Shown in pieces: positions 25,713-33,486 of a stretch of 64,000 bases of DNA. The DNA is taken from assembly GCF_006715285.1 (NCBI RefSeq), contig NZ_VFMX01000001.1:2480001-2544000 (forward strand), given 5' to 3'. Below the pieces are notes generated by a model. It made no database searches and was not told the origin of the DNA. It saw nothing but the letters and a program-made list of their open reading frames with translations. Numbering within the stretch: position 1 is the stretch's first letter; each line of letters begins with the position of its first letter. The DNA is from Arthrobacter sp. SLBN-83. Its GTDB lineage: Bacteria; Actinomycetota; Actinomycetes; Actinomycetales; Micrococcaceae. Made by a program: the position numbers and the translations under genes.

Positions 25713-27083
25713 CTAGGTGAAAAGGCCGTCCCCGATGAAACCGCCGGGCTTCACACCGCGGGGAACCGCGAACAGCCCGGAGCCGGTGTGCTTCAGGTAT
25801 TCCACGGCGAGGGTGTCGCCCTTGGCCATGGCCAGCTGCATGGGCACGTAGTGGGTCCGCGGATCGGTGACGAAGGCAATGAAGAACAGCCCGGCGTCGA
25901 GATGGCCCACGCCGTCGGACCCGTCAGTGTAGTTGTAGCCGCGGCGGAGCATCCGCACGCCGCCGTTCTGGGCGGGGTGCGCCATCCGGACATGCGAATC
26001 GAGCGGAATCAGGGGCTTGCCACCCTTGCCCTGGCGGGCGAAATCCGGTTCGCTGAACTCCTCCCCGCCGGACAGGGGCGCGCCGGTGCCCTTGGTGCGG
26101 CCAACCAGTCCTTCCTGCTCGCCCAGCGATGTCCGGTCCCAGATCTCGATGTGCATCCGGATCCGGCGCGCAACCAGATAGCTGCCGCCCGCCAGCCAGT
26201 GGTCCTCGGGCCGGGACGCCTGGGCCCACACGTGCTGGTCCAGCAGTTGCGCGTCCTCGACCTTGAGGTTGTTGGTGCCGTCCTTGAACCCGAAAAGGTT
26301 CCGCGGGGTCTGCTGGGCGCGTGAGGTGGATGACGTCCGGCCAAAGCCCAGTTGCGACCACCGCACCCGGACTTTCCCGAATCCTATCCGGGCCAGGTTC
26401 CGGATGGCGTGGACTGCCACTTGGGGGTCGTCGGCACACGCCTGGACCACCAGGTCACCGCCGCTGCGGGCAGGGTCCAGGTCGTCGCCGGGAAAGTGCG
26501 GCAGGTCGATCAGGGCTTCGGGCCTGCGCCCGCCCAGGCCAAAGCGGGCAGCTCCGTCTTTCTCAAAGAGGCCGGCGCCGAACCCGAAAGTGAGGGTCAA
26601 CTTGCCCGCATTGAGGTCCAGGGCCTCCCCGGTGTCCTCAGGCGGTGCGCCGTAGGGCCCGTCGATGGCACCCGTTGCCCCCGCTGGCCGGCCCGCGGTG
26701 AGCGCTGCCGCAGCCTCGGTCCAGTCCTTGACGAGCTGGATGAGTTCTTCCCGCTTGGTGGTGGTGACATCGAACGCCGCCATGTGGAGGCGGTCCTGCG
26801 CGGGGGTGGTGATGCCGGCCTGGTGGTCCCCATGGAAGGGGACAACGGGGTTGTCGGCGGCAGGCGCGGGGGCGGCAGAGGCAGCGACGGCGTCATGTCC
26901 AAGGAAACCTGCCGCAAGCCCAGCCGCCGCGCCGCCCAGCCCGGCGATGCCAAACAGGCCGCGCCTGCTCAGGCGGCTTCCCGCCGTCGGCTGTTCACCG
27001 CCGTTGGCGTCAGTAGGTGCCTCAGCGGAAGCGGGCGGCGTTGGTGCCTCGTGCGGCCGTCCGCCAAATGGGCACCCGGTCAC
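25713..27083 (-). CDS. efeB: Dyp-type peroxidase / deferrochelatase EfeB
   Basis: A 456-residue haem peroxidase exported by the Tat pathway: the leader has SRRGLFGIAG (about residues 39-48) followed by a hydrophobic Ala/Gly stretch. The mature part has the Dyp hallmarks: FGFGAGLFEKDG, NLFGFKDGTNN containing the GXXDG motif with its catalytic Asp, the proximal His region in the C-terminal half, and GLFFIAFVTDPR. In EfeUOB systems EfeB oxidises ferrous iron or releases iron from haem in the cell envelope. It overlaps efeO by 4 nt (27080-27083), completing the operon order U-O-B. Confidence 0.94.
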   Translation of the reverse strand: MTGCPFGGRPHEAPTPPASAEAPTDANGGEQPTAGSRLSRRGLFGIAGLGGAAAGLAAGFLGHDAVAASAAPAPAADNPVVPFHGDHQAGITTPAQDRLHMAAFDVTTTKREELIQLVKDWTEAAAALTAGRPAGATGAIDGPYGAPPEDTGEALDLNAGKLTLTFGFGAGLFEKDGAARFGLGGRRPEALIDLPHFPGDDLDPARSGGDLVVQACADDPQVAVHAIRNLARIGFGKVRVRWSQLGFGRTSSTSRAQQTPRNLFGFKDGTNNLKVEDAQLLDQHVWAQASRPEDHWLAGGSYLVARRIRMHIEIWDRTSLGEQEGLVGRTKGTGAPLSGGEEFSEPDFARQGKGGKPLIPLDSHVRMAHPAQNGGVRMLRRGYNYTDGSDGVGHLDAGLFFIAFVTDPRTHYVPMQLAMAKGDTLAVEYLKHTGSGLFAVPRGVKPGGFIGDGLFT

Positions 27084-28282
27084 AGGACCACCGCCGCGGT
27101 CAGCCGGGACAGCGGTTCCCCGAGGGCGTCAACCAGGGAGGCGAGCCGCTGGACCTGTTCCGGAGTCAGTTGGTCGTAGGAGGTGAAATGCGCGCCCTGG
27201 GCATGGGTGGCCAGTTCTGCCTGCAGCGCCGCGAACTTTTCGTCCAGGGAGGCGGCCAGGGCGGGGTCCTTCTGCAGCAGGGCGGGCTTCAGTCCTTCGA
27301 ACGCAATGCGCGCGCCGTCAACGTTCGCCTGGAAGTCCCAAAGGTCGGTGTGGGACCAGATCTCCTCTTCACCGGTCACCTTGCCCGTGGCCACTTCGTC
27401 GAGGAGTTCCTTGGCGCCGTTGCCCAGCATGTCCGCGGAGATCTCAAGCGTGCGGGTGCGTTCCACCAGGTCCTTGGTGTCGGCCACCAGGCGGTCGGCG
27501 ATGGCTGAGCGTTCGGCAGGCGTCATGGCGGTGTAGCCGGCGGGCGGGAAGAGGTCCTTTTCCGCGCGGTGCCAGCCGGTCCACTCCTGGCCCGGCTCGA
27601 GATCGGCCTCGCGTGCATCGAGCTGCGGGTCCAGGTCCCCGAAGGACTCGGCAACGGGCTCAATCCGTTCCCAGTGCTGCCTGGTGGCAGCGTAAAGCCG
27701 CTTCGCCTCACCGGCGTCGCCGGCCGCGAAAGCTGCGGCGAACTGCTCGGTGCCGGTGAGTAATTGTTCGCCCTGGTCCTTAACGTAGGACGCGTACTGG
27801 GTGGTGGCAGTGTCGAGCAGGTGCTGGAAGTCTGCGTCAGCGGACGGCTGGTTCCCGGACTGGGTCACCTCCAGCGCACCCCTGATCCCGTCGCCTTCCA
27901 TGCCGGGCTTGCAGGCGGTGGTGTAGCTGCCGGCCGGGGCGGTCACCACCAGGTTGCGGCTCAGCCCCGGGCCGATGTTCTCCACTTCGCCCAGGATGCG
28001 CAGCCCGTCGGCGGCCAGCAGGTAGAACTCCGTGACCTCGGTGCCTTCATTCTTGACCGAGAACGTGAGGTTGCCGCTGGGGACGCTGGTTGCCGAGACT
28101 TTGCAGTCAGTGTTCGAGCTGACCACGTCGATGGCACCTCCGGAGGCGTCCGAGGCCTTGGTGTTATCCGTGCAGCCGGCCAGGAGCAACGGGACAGCGA
28201 CGACGGCGGCCGCCAGCTTGGCCGGGACGGCGTTCCGGGGGTTTCCGGGCAGGCTGATTTTGGGCAGGGTGAAGCCAGGCAT
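27080..28282 (-). CDS. efeO: Iron uptake lipoprotein EfeO (cupredoxin plus M75 domain)
   Basis: A 400-residue exported protein. The signal ends in lipobox LLAGC (Cys37). A cupredoxin-like domain (about 45-150) with NTDCKVSATSVPSG and YTTACKPGM follows, then the alpha-helical M75/imelysin-like domain (about 160-395). The metal-binding HxxE motif is GWHRAEKDLFPP. EfeO captures iron and passes it to the EfeU permease, with EfeB as the oxidase. It lies 32 bp after efeU and overlaps efeB by 4 nt. Confidence 0.94.
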   Translation of the reverse strand: MPGFTLPKISLPGNPRNAVPAKLAAAVVAVPLLLAGCTDNTKASDASGGAIDVVSSNTDCKVSATSVPSGNLTFSVKNEGTEVTEFYLLAADGLRILGEVENIGPGLSRNLVVTAPAGSYTTACKPGMEGDGIRGALEVTQSGNQPSADADFQHLLDTATTQYASYVKDQGEQLLTGTEQFAAAFAAGDAGEAKRLYAATRQHWERIEPVAESFGDLDPQLDAREADLEPGQEWTGWHRAEKDLFPPAGYTAMTPAERSAIADRLVADTKDLVERTRTLEISADMLGNGAKELLDEVATGKVTGEEEIWSHTDLWDFQANVDGARIAFEGLKPALLQKDPALAASLDEKFAALQAELATHAQGAHFTSYDQLTPEQVQRLASLVDALGEPLSRLTAAVVL

Positions 28283-28314
28283 GGGGATTCCTTTGGGTGC
28301 GGGTGGTGGGGGAG

Positions 28315-29172
28315 TTAGGCGGCCACCGTCTTGGCGGCGGGGTTCGTGCCGGAGGCAGCGGGACTGGACGGTGTCTTACGGTTGACGCGCAGGTACAGGA
28401 ACAGCACCGGCAGGACGTAGAGGAGCCAGGCGGCTGCTTCGAGCCATGTCGTGGCGGGGGAGAAGTTCAAGGTTCCCTTCAGCAAGGTGCCGTACCACGA
28501 CGACGGCAAGACGGCGCCGCTGATGTCGAAGGCCAGGGAGTGCAGCCCCGGCAGCAGGCCGGCCTCCTGGAGGTCGTGGATTCCGTAGGACAGGACGCCG
28601 CCGGCGATGATGACGAGCGCGGCGCCGGTCCAGGTGAAGAAGCGGGAGAGGTTCACTTTCAGGACACCGCGGTGCAAGAGGTAACCGAAGCCGGCCGCGG
28701 CGACCAGGCCGAGGAGGGCGCCGGCAAGCGGCTGGGTTGATTCGCCGGTGGCCTTGGCTGCGGCCCACAGGAAGAGCGCCGTTTCCAGGCCTTCTCGTCC
28801 CACCGCGATGGCGGCAACCACGGCCAGGCCCCACCCGGTTCCGCCAGCTGACTTGTCGACGCGGGACTTCAGGTCGCTTCCGAGGGTCCGCGCGGTGCGG
28901 GCCATCCAAAAGACCATCCACGTGACCAGGCCGACGGCGAGGATGGAGAGGGTGCCGCCGATTGCCTCCTGCGCCTCGAAGGTGAGTCCTTTGGGACCGA
29001 AGGTCAGGAGCGCGCCGAAGCCGGCCGACACGGCCACCGCCGCCGCAACACCTGCCCAGATGCGGGGGATGAGGTGGCGTCGGTCCGTCTTGGCCAGGTA
29101 GGCCATTAGCAGGACTACCACCAGGCTGGCTTCGAGTCCTTCGCGCAGGCCGATCAGGAAGTTGGCAGTCAT
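28315..29172 (-). CDS. efeU: Iron permease EfeU (FTR1 family)
   Basis: A 285-residue membrane protein of seven helices. Both REXXE iron-binding motifs are present: GLREGLEASLVV at residues 8-19 and GREGLETALFLW in helix 4 (about 144-155). It imports ferric iron made by oxidation in the envelope, mostly under acidic or iron-poor aerobic conditions. It is the first gene of efeUOB. DtxR-type boxes end 14 nt upstream of its ATG, so iron-dependent repression is likely. Confidence 0.95.
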   Translation of the reverse strand: MTANFLIGLREGLEASLVVVLLMAYLAKTDRRHLIPRIWAGVAAAVAVSAGFGALLTFGPKGLTFEAQEAIGGTLSILAVGLVTWMVFWMARTARTLGSDLKSRVDKSAGGTGWGLAVVAAIAVGREGLETALFLWAAAKATGESTQPLAGALLGLVAAAGFGYLLHRGVLKVNLSRFFTWTGAALVIIAGGVLSYGIHDLQEAGLLPGLHSLAFDISGAVLPSSWYGTLLKGTLNFSPATTWLEAAAWLLYVLPVLFLYLRVNRKTPSSPAASGTNPAAKTVAA

Positions 29173-29186
29173 GGAAGTTCTTTCAC

Positions 29187-29216
29187 TCAGGTAAGCCTTA
29201 CTTAGGAAGACCTAAG
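29187..29216 (-). promoter_or_regulatory. Overlapping DtxR/IdeR-type iron boxes
   Basis: TCAGGTAAGCCTTACTTAG (29187-29205) matches 16 of 19 positions of the DtxR/IdeR consensus, and CTTAGG-AAGA-CCTAAG (29201-29216) is a second perfect inverted repeat sharing one half-site. The pair lies 15-44 bp upstream of efeU. Confidence 0.82.
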
Positions 29217-29339
29217 AAAGAGGTTACCCGGCCTGCGGGATTACGCAAACTAAATGTGCCGTAATACCTGTTGCTCGCGTTCGTCGTCTGTTGCCCCTGC
29301 CCCGCCTGGGGTTCTGCGACGCGGTTAACTGCCTCCGTC

Positions 29340-29429
29340 ACGCAAAAAGGCCGGCGCACCCCAAATTCGGGGTGCGCCGGCCTTTTTGCGCAGCGAGGAT
29401 CCTCTCGCGCGTCGAAAACGACGGCGGGG
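29340..29429. repeat. 90-bp palindromic repeat, copy B
   Basis: It contains a perfect 22-bp stem (29341-29362 with 29369-29390), core GGCCGGCGCACCCC, loop AAATTC, flanked by A5 and T5 runs, so it terminates in both directions. The tail to GAAAACGACGGCGGGG matches copy A at 25585-25674. It ends 2 bp from the yajQ stop codon. Confidence 0.82.
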
Positions 29430-29430
29430 G

Positions 29431-29922
29431 CTAGCTGCGGAAGTTCACGAACTGCAGGTCGGCTTCCTCGAAGTCCTTCAGCAGGGCCATGGTGGCCTGC
29501 AGGTCGTCGCGGGACTTGGACGAGACGCGGAGTTCATCGCCCTGGATCTGGGACTTGACCGACTTGGGGCCTTCGTCGCGGATCAGCTTGTTGATCTTCT
29601 TGGCCAGGTCCTGGGCGATGCCCTCCTTGATGGACGCTTCCAGGCGGTACTCCTTGCCGGAAGCGTAGGGCTCGCCCTCGTCCAGGGACTTCAGCGAGAT
29701 GCCGCGCTTGATCAGCTTGGACTGGAAGACGTCCAGGACAGCCTTGACGCGTTCCTCCGAGTTGGCCTTCATGAGGATTTTTTCGCCGCTGAAGTCGATC
29801 TCGGCACCGACGCCCTTGAAGTCATAGCGCTGGGCGATTTCCTTTTGGGACTGGTTGAGCGCGTTGGCCACTTCCTGCTTGTCCACCTTGCTTACGACGT
29901 CGAACGTTGACTCGCCTGCCAT
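29431..29922 (-). CDS. yajQ: YajQ family nucleotide-binding protein
   Basis: A 163-residue UPF0234/YajQ protein, full family length. Start STFDVVSKVDKQEVANALNQ and the following AQRYDFKG are the family signature, and the C-terminus has KSQIQGDELRVSSKSRDDLQ. Some homologues in Proteobacteria bind cyclic di-GMP and act with transcription factors; the function in actinobacteria is not established. AAAGGAGAG precedes the ATG. The gene is alone, ending in the palindromic repeat. Confidence 0.93.
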   Translation of the reverse strand: MAGESTFDVVSKVDKQEVANALNQSQKEIAQRYDFKGVGAEIDFSGEKILMKANSEERVKAVLDVFQSKLIKRGISLKSLDEGEPYASGKEYRLEASIKEGIAQDLAKKINKLIRDEGPKSVKSQIQGDELRVSSKSRDDLQATMALLKDFEEADLQFVNFRS

Positions 29923-30111
29923 GACTCTCCTTTTGCTGATGGGAGCCCTGCGCGAAGGACAGGGCCTGGATTCCTGCGTTCCAGCCTAATACGGATGGCC
30001 CGCCCGGTGGGATGCGCATTTCACAGTTCCCTCTCAGCGGAAGCACCGGCGGAACGAAGGAGGGGTGGCCAGAGTTGGACCAGATGTATAGCAGTTGAAG
30101 GGAACACCACG

Positions 30112-30366
30112 ATGCACCGCAAAGCCGCCCGTTACGTCACCCGCACCACCACCGCAGCAGCCGGGGCGGTGGCAACAGCCGCAACGTCGGTGGCCGCGGC
30201 AGCGGTGGCGGCCTCCATCATCCTCAGCCCGGCGGCAGACGCCTCATCCCGGATGGAAGGCGTACGCGCCGACCTCCAGCGGGCCGTGCAGCTGCACCAG
30301 ATCACGGAGGAACAGGCGCTCAGCTTCGAGGCCAAGCTGGCGGGGCGCATTCTGGGCCAGGCGTGA
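30112..30366 (+). CDS. Small exported protein of unknown function
   Basis: An 84-residue product with GAAGGGA 8 nt before the ATG. The N-terminus is basic (MHRKAARYVTR), then an Ala-rich hydrophobic stretch (about 13-40) ends at SPAADAS, consistent with a signal peptide. The mature part is about 42 residues, charged and helical (RADLQRAVQLHQITEEQAL). I know no family. The frame is open upstream but those residues lack a start with an SD. Confidence 0.6.
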   Translation: MHRKAARYVTRTTTAAAGAVATAATSVAAAAVAASIILSPAADASSRMEGVRADLQRAVQLHQITEEQALSFEAKLAGRILGQA

Positions 30367-30415
30367 CTCCGCTTTTGGCGTGTTTCCGGGGCTTTTGAGG
30401 CGCTGCAGGGCCCGA

Positions 30416-30445
30416 TTCGATTCTTCGCCCGAAGTTCTGTAAAGT
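30416..30445 (+). promoter_or_regulatory. Probable promoter of tRNA-Tyr
   Basis: TTCGAT, 18 bp, then TAAAGT (30440-30445), about 85 bp upstream of the tRNA. The GTAAAGTTGT context is common at actinobacterial stable-RNA promoters. Confidence 0.45.
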
Positions 30446-30530
30446 TGTCTTGCCCGCGGTTACTGAAGCGGAACGGACCGGAAACGGACCCTTCCGAACA
30501 CTGCATCGGCGGGTACTTCTTTTGAAGTTC

Positions 30531-30612
30531 GGCAGATTACCCGAGCGGCCAAAGGGGGCTGACTGTAAATCAGCTGGCAACGCCTACGGGGGTTCGAATC
30601 CCTCATCTGCCA
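30531..30612 (+). tRNA. tRNA-Tyr (GTA)
   Basis: An 82-nt type II tRNA. The acceptor GGCAGAT pairs with ATCTGCC, the anticodon stem GCTGA/TCAGC holds loop CTGTAAA with anticodon GTA, a long variable arm follows, and the T-loop is TTCGAAT. CCA is not encoded (ACCC follows). Confidence 0.96.
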
Positions 30613-30619
30613 CCCGAGG

Positions 30620-30653
30620 AAAACCTCCGGAACCATCAGGTTCCGGAGGTTTT
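30620..30653 (+). terminator. Terminator after tRNA-Tyr
   Basis: AACCTCCGGAACC and its complement form a 13-bp stem with loop ATCA, flanked by A and T runs (TTTTTT). Confidence 0.93.
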
Positions 30654-30800
30654 TTCGTTGCACGGGCACAGTTGTCCAGCCTTCCCAGGTAAGTCCCCAG
30701 CCGCCGTCGACACTGCGTTGGGGCGGGCGTAATCTGGCAGCATCGGCGCATGTGCTCCGATGCCCTGCGTCGATATCCCATATCGATGAAGGAGGATTCA

Positions 30801-31226
30801 ATGAGTGCCGTACGCGAATTCATGACCACTGATGCGCGATGTGTCGGGGAAAATGAATCCCTTCTGGAGGCTGCCCGGATGATGCGGGACCTCGATTGCG
30901 GAGCTCTTCCCATCTGCGGTGACGACGGCAAGTTGAAGGGCATGATCACCGACCGTGACATTGTGCTCAAGTGCGTCGCCGCCGGCCGCGACCCGGGCCA
31001 AATGATGGCCCGTGACCTCGCCTCCGGCAAGCCGTACTGCGTTGATGCCGACGCCAACGTTGATGCAGCCATCGACATGATGGAGCAGCACCAGGTCCGC
31101 AGGCTCCCGGTGATCTCGGACCACAAGCTGGTGGGCATCATCAGCCAGGGCGACATCGCGCGCAACTACTCGGAACAGCGCGTGGGCGAACTGGTGGAAC
31201 ACATCTCAGAACGCCACGGGATCTAG
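30801..31226 (+). CDS. Two-CBS-domain protein
   Basis: A 141-residue cytoplasmic protein consisting of a CBS pair. The start is set by AAGGAGG 6 nt before ATG 30801, giving MSAVREFM. CBS1 is about residues 8-60 (LEAARMMRDLDCGALPI, GMITDRDIVL) and CBS2 about 75-128 (AAIDMMEQHQVRRLPVI, GIISQGDIA). Such stand-alone pairs bind adenosyl nucleotides and are often induced in stress or hypoxia in actinobacteria, but the target is unknown. It converges with the LysM gene. Confidence 0.9.
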   Translation: MSAVREFMTTDARCVGENESLLEAARMMRDLDCGALPICGDDGKLKGMITDRDIVLKCVAAGRDPGQMMARDLASGKPYCVDADANVDAAIDMMEQHQVRRLPVISDHKLVGIISQGDIARNYSEQRVGELVEHISERHGI

Positions 31227-31242
31227 CGCAGGCAATCATGGC

Positions 31243-31287
31243 CTTGTCCGCGGATCCAGCCCCTGAAGGCCAGGACCCGCGGACAAG
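31243..31287. terminator. Hairpin between convergent genes
   Basis: CTTGTCCGCGGATCC (31243-31257) pairs with GGACCCGCGGACAAG (31273-31287) with one mismatch. No T-run, so terminator function is probable but not certain. Confidence 0.5.
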
Positions 31288-31314
31288 CTTAGGAAGTCCT
31301 GCGGTGGGACGGGT

Positions 31315-32346
31315 TCAGTTCAGCGCGATCAGGAGCATCGTGGTGGTCCCCGGGATGCAGGTCTGCAGGATGGCCCGGGGGAAGCCGCCGAATACCGCGA
31401 TGACGTCATTGGTGGTTCCCGGGTTGGGAACCGTGCCGCGACCCGTCACCGTGTAGGTGCCATAGCCCGGAATGCTCACTGTTTCGCCCACGCCGATCCC
31501 GGAGAACCGGGCCCAGCCGCCGCAGAAATCGTGCTCGGTGATGAACAGCGAGTAGCCGTCATTCGGGGTGTAGTGGATAGGGCCGATGCAGGCGTCCACC
31601 ATGGACTGGCCGCCGGAGCCCGCAACGTAGATGGTGCGGACGGCAGGCGCTGCAGGGACGGCCACCGGCGCGGGGGCAGGAGCGGGCGCGGCGGCTGGAG
31701 CCGGTGCCGCGGCAGGTTCAGGGGCGGCAGCCGGCGCAGGTGCGGGGGCAGCTACCGCTACCGGCGGGCCGGTCAGCAGCAGCGTTTCGCCCGGGTAGAT
31801 GATGCTGTAGGCGCTCAGTCCGTTGGCTGCGAGCATCGCGTTCATGTCAACGCCATGGCTCCCGGCAATCGCACCCACCGTATCTCCCGGAACCACCGTA
31901 TAGAGGTTGGAATTACCGGCCGGTTCGGGAGCCGGTGCGGGTGCAGGTTCAGCAGCGGGCGCTGGCTCCGGCGCCGGAGCGGGTTCCGCGGGAGGGGCAG
32001 GCGGCACCTCCGTAGCCGGGGCGGCTGCCTGGGCCGCCACCGCGGCAACGGCGCCTTGGTCGCCCTGCCCGGACCCGGCGCCGGAAGACGCTTCGGCGGG
32101 GGTGCTGGGCGACGGCGGTGAGGCAGCTTCCGCAACTTGGGCCGCCGCCGTCGTACTTCCATTGAGGGAGGCGGGCGGCGCGGCCAGGGCGCCGACGCCC
32201 ACTGCGGCCACCACTGCCGCGGTGGCCATGCCGGCCCACAGCTTGTTGCTGATGACCGGATGGCCGGTGCTGAGATCCGTGCGGGGTTCGTCGGTGGCGA
32301 AGCTTCTGCTAGTGACGTCGGGGGAAGGGAAGGAAGGCTTGTTCAT
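31315..32346 (-). CDS. Secreted LysM protein with sortase-like C-terminal domain
   Basis: A 343-residue protein starting at ATG 32346. A cytoplasmic tail of about 33 residues precedes one hydrophobic segment (LWAGMATAAVVAAVGVGALA), so it is anchored or exported. Then come an Ala/Pro/Glu-rich linker, one LysM domain (YTVVPGDTVGAIAGSHGVDM, about residues 155-200), a second Pro/Ala linker and a globular C-terminal domain of about 105 residues. That domain has ITEHDFCGG (His272), GVGETVSIPGYGTYTVTG and ILQTCIPG (Cys330), an order recalling the His and TC sites of class D/E/F sortases, but the arginine usually found after the Cys is absent. Peptidoglycan binding is supported; enzymatic activity is uncertain. 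Confidence 0.75.
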   Translation of the reverse strand: MNKPSFPSPDVTSRSFATDEPRTDLSTGHPVISNKLWAGMATAAVVAAVGVGALAAPPASLNGSTTAAAQVAEAASPPSPSTPAEASSGAGSGQGDQGAVAAVAAQAAAPATEVPPAPPAEPAPAPEPAPAAEPAPAPAPEPAGNSNLYTVVPGDTVGAIAGSHGVDMNAMLAANGLSAYSIIYPGETLLLTGPPVAVAAPAPAPAAAPEPAAAPAPAAAPAPAPAPVAVPAAPAVRTIYVAGSGGQSMVDACIGPIHYTPNDGYSLFITEHDFCGGWARFSGIGVGETVSIPGYGTYTVTGRGTVPNPGTTNDVIAVFGGFPRAILQTCIPGTTTMLLIALN

Positions 32347-32682
32347 GGGTTGCCCATCAGGTGTCGGTCCTGCCCGGGCATGCGGTGCACGCCGGGACTG
32401 GACGGAGCGAGATGTGATTGCACCGCCGGCCCCGGCGAACGACGGAACCGTTGGCGGTACAGGTTGGAGGCATCCGCACACCCAGAAAATGCAGAGCTCC
32501 GCGTGAAGGAAGGTCTCCCGGAAGCCAACCGGGGGACCTGCCAATGCGTGTTGGTCCTAGGAATCCCGAGTCTAGGAATCACGCCAAGGGGCGGGCACCA
32601 GTAGGAATTACCCGACTTTTCCGGCCCGGTACTCGCCCGCCCGGGACCCGCTACTCAACCACCGAAGGCCAGGTACTTGCCG
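32347..32682 (-). other. Leader and promoter region of the LysM gene
   Basis: About 335 bp separate the LysM gene from the channel gene, both on the minus strand. No gene is evident. It holds two CTAGGAATC direct repeats (32557-32565, 32572-32580) and a related GTAGGAATTA at 32601. The leader is GC-rich; I saw no match to a ydaO/c-di-AMP core. Confidence 0.4.
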
Positions 32683-33416
32683 TTACAGCGGGCGGTGTTC
32701 CCGCAGTTCAGCGATTTCCCGCCTCAGCAGGGCGATTTCCGCCACCAGTTCCGCCACCTCAACCCGGACCGGTTCCTCCACCGCCTCGGCCACGGATTCA
32801 GCGGTGTCCTCGACGCGTTGGACCAGCCAGGACGCAATGGAGGCGGTGACCACACCCAGCACGGCGATCCCGCTCATCATCAGCGCCGTGGCCACCAAGC
32901 GGCCGATGGGTGTAACCGGATACATGTCCCCGTAACCCACGGTGGTGATGGTGGCGGTGGCCCACCACAGGGCGTCGCCGAACGTGGTGATCTTGGCATC
33001 CGGCGCCCACTGCTCCACATCCAGCACCGCCAGTGCCCCCACGAAGACCAGCAGCGCCGCGGACGCCGCGACGTAGGTGACCACCGGCCGCGCAGCGTTT
33101 CGCCCACCGTCCGGTGCAGTACGGACAACAGCGTCACCAGGCGCAGCAGGCGCAGGGGCCGGAAGAACGGCAACGCCACGATCACCAACTCGTGCAGGTT
33201 CCGGACGAACCACTGCCGGCGGTTCTCTGCCAGCCACAGGTTCGCCGCGTAATCCAGGACGAAGATGCACCAGGTCACCCACATGATGCCCTCAAGCCAG
33301 TCGGCACCAGCACCTTCGATCCGGCCGATCACCTGCCACGCATAAGCGGCCAGGAACACCAGCGCCGTAGCCATCAGGGGCCACTCCGCCAGGGCCCGGT
33401 AGCGTTGCTGCGTCAT
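32683..33416 (-). pseudogene. Potassium channel (VIC type) interrupted by a one-base frameshift
   Basis: The N-terminal 110 residues read from ATG 33416 (MTQQRYRALAEWPLM) through FVLDYAANLWLAENRRQWF and RPLRLLRLVTLLSVLHR, a six-helix channel voltage-sensor-like half with an Arg-rich S4. Near 33085 this frame stops resembling the family and the next frame continues with VVTYVAASAALLVFVGALAV, the selectivity filter TITTVGYGDMYP, the inner helix and a C-terminal coiled coil. Total length is 734 nt, one short of a multiple of three, so a single missing base near 33079-33090 explains it. Either the gene is inactive or the read has an error. Intact homologues have about 245-260 residues. Confidence 0.8.
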
Positions 33417-33486
33417 GCAGGAAATCCTACGGCGGACGGCCCCTGCCCAGCAGGCCGCAAATGTTACTGACGGGTAGCATTGGCCT

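Noticed and set aside
25585..29429. Insertion sequence bracketing efeUOB
   Set aside because: The repeated segments contain no transposase, target duplication or terminal inverted repeats of IS type; they are hairpin terminators.
32557..32611. CRISPR array
   Set aside because: Repeats are only 9 bp with three copies and no spacer regularity or cas genes.
32347..32682. ydaO-type riboswitch before the LysM gene
   Set aside because: Such riboswitches are common before cell-wall genes in actinobacteria, but the core motifs were not seen here.
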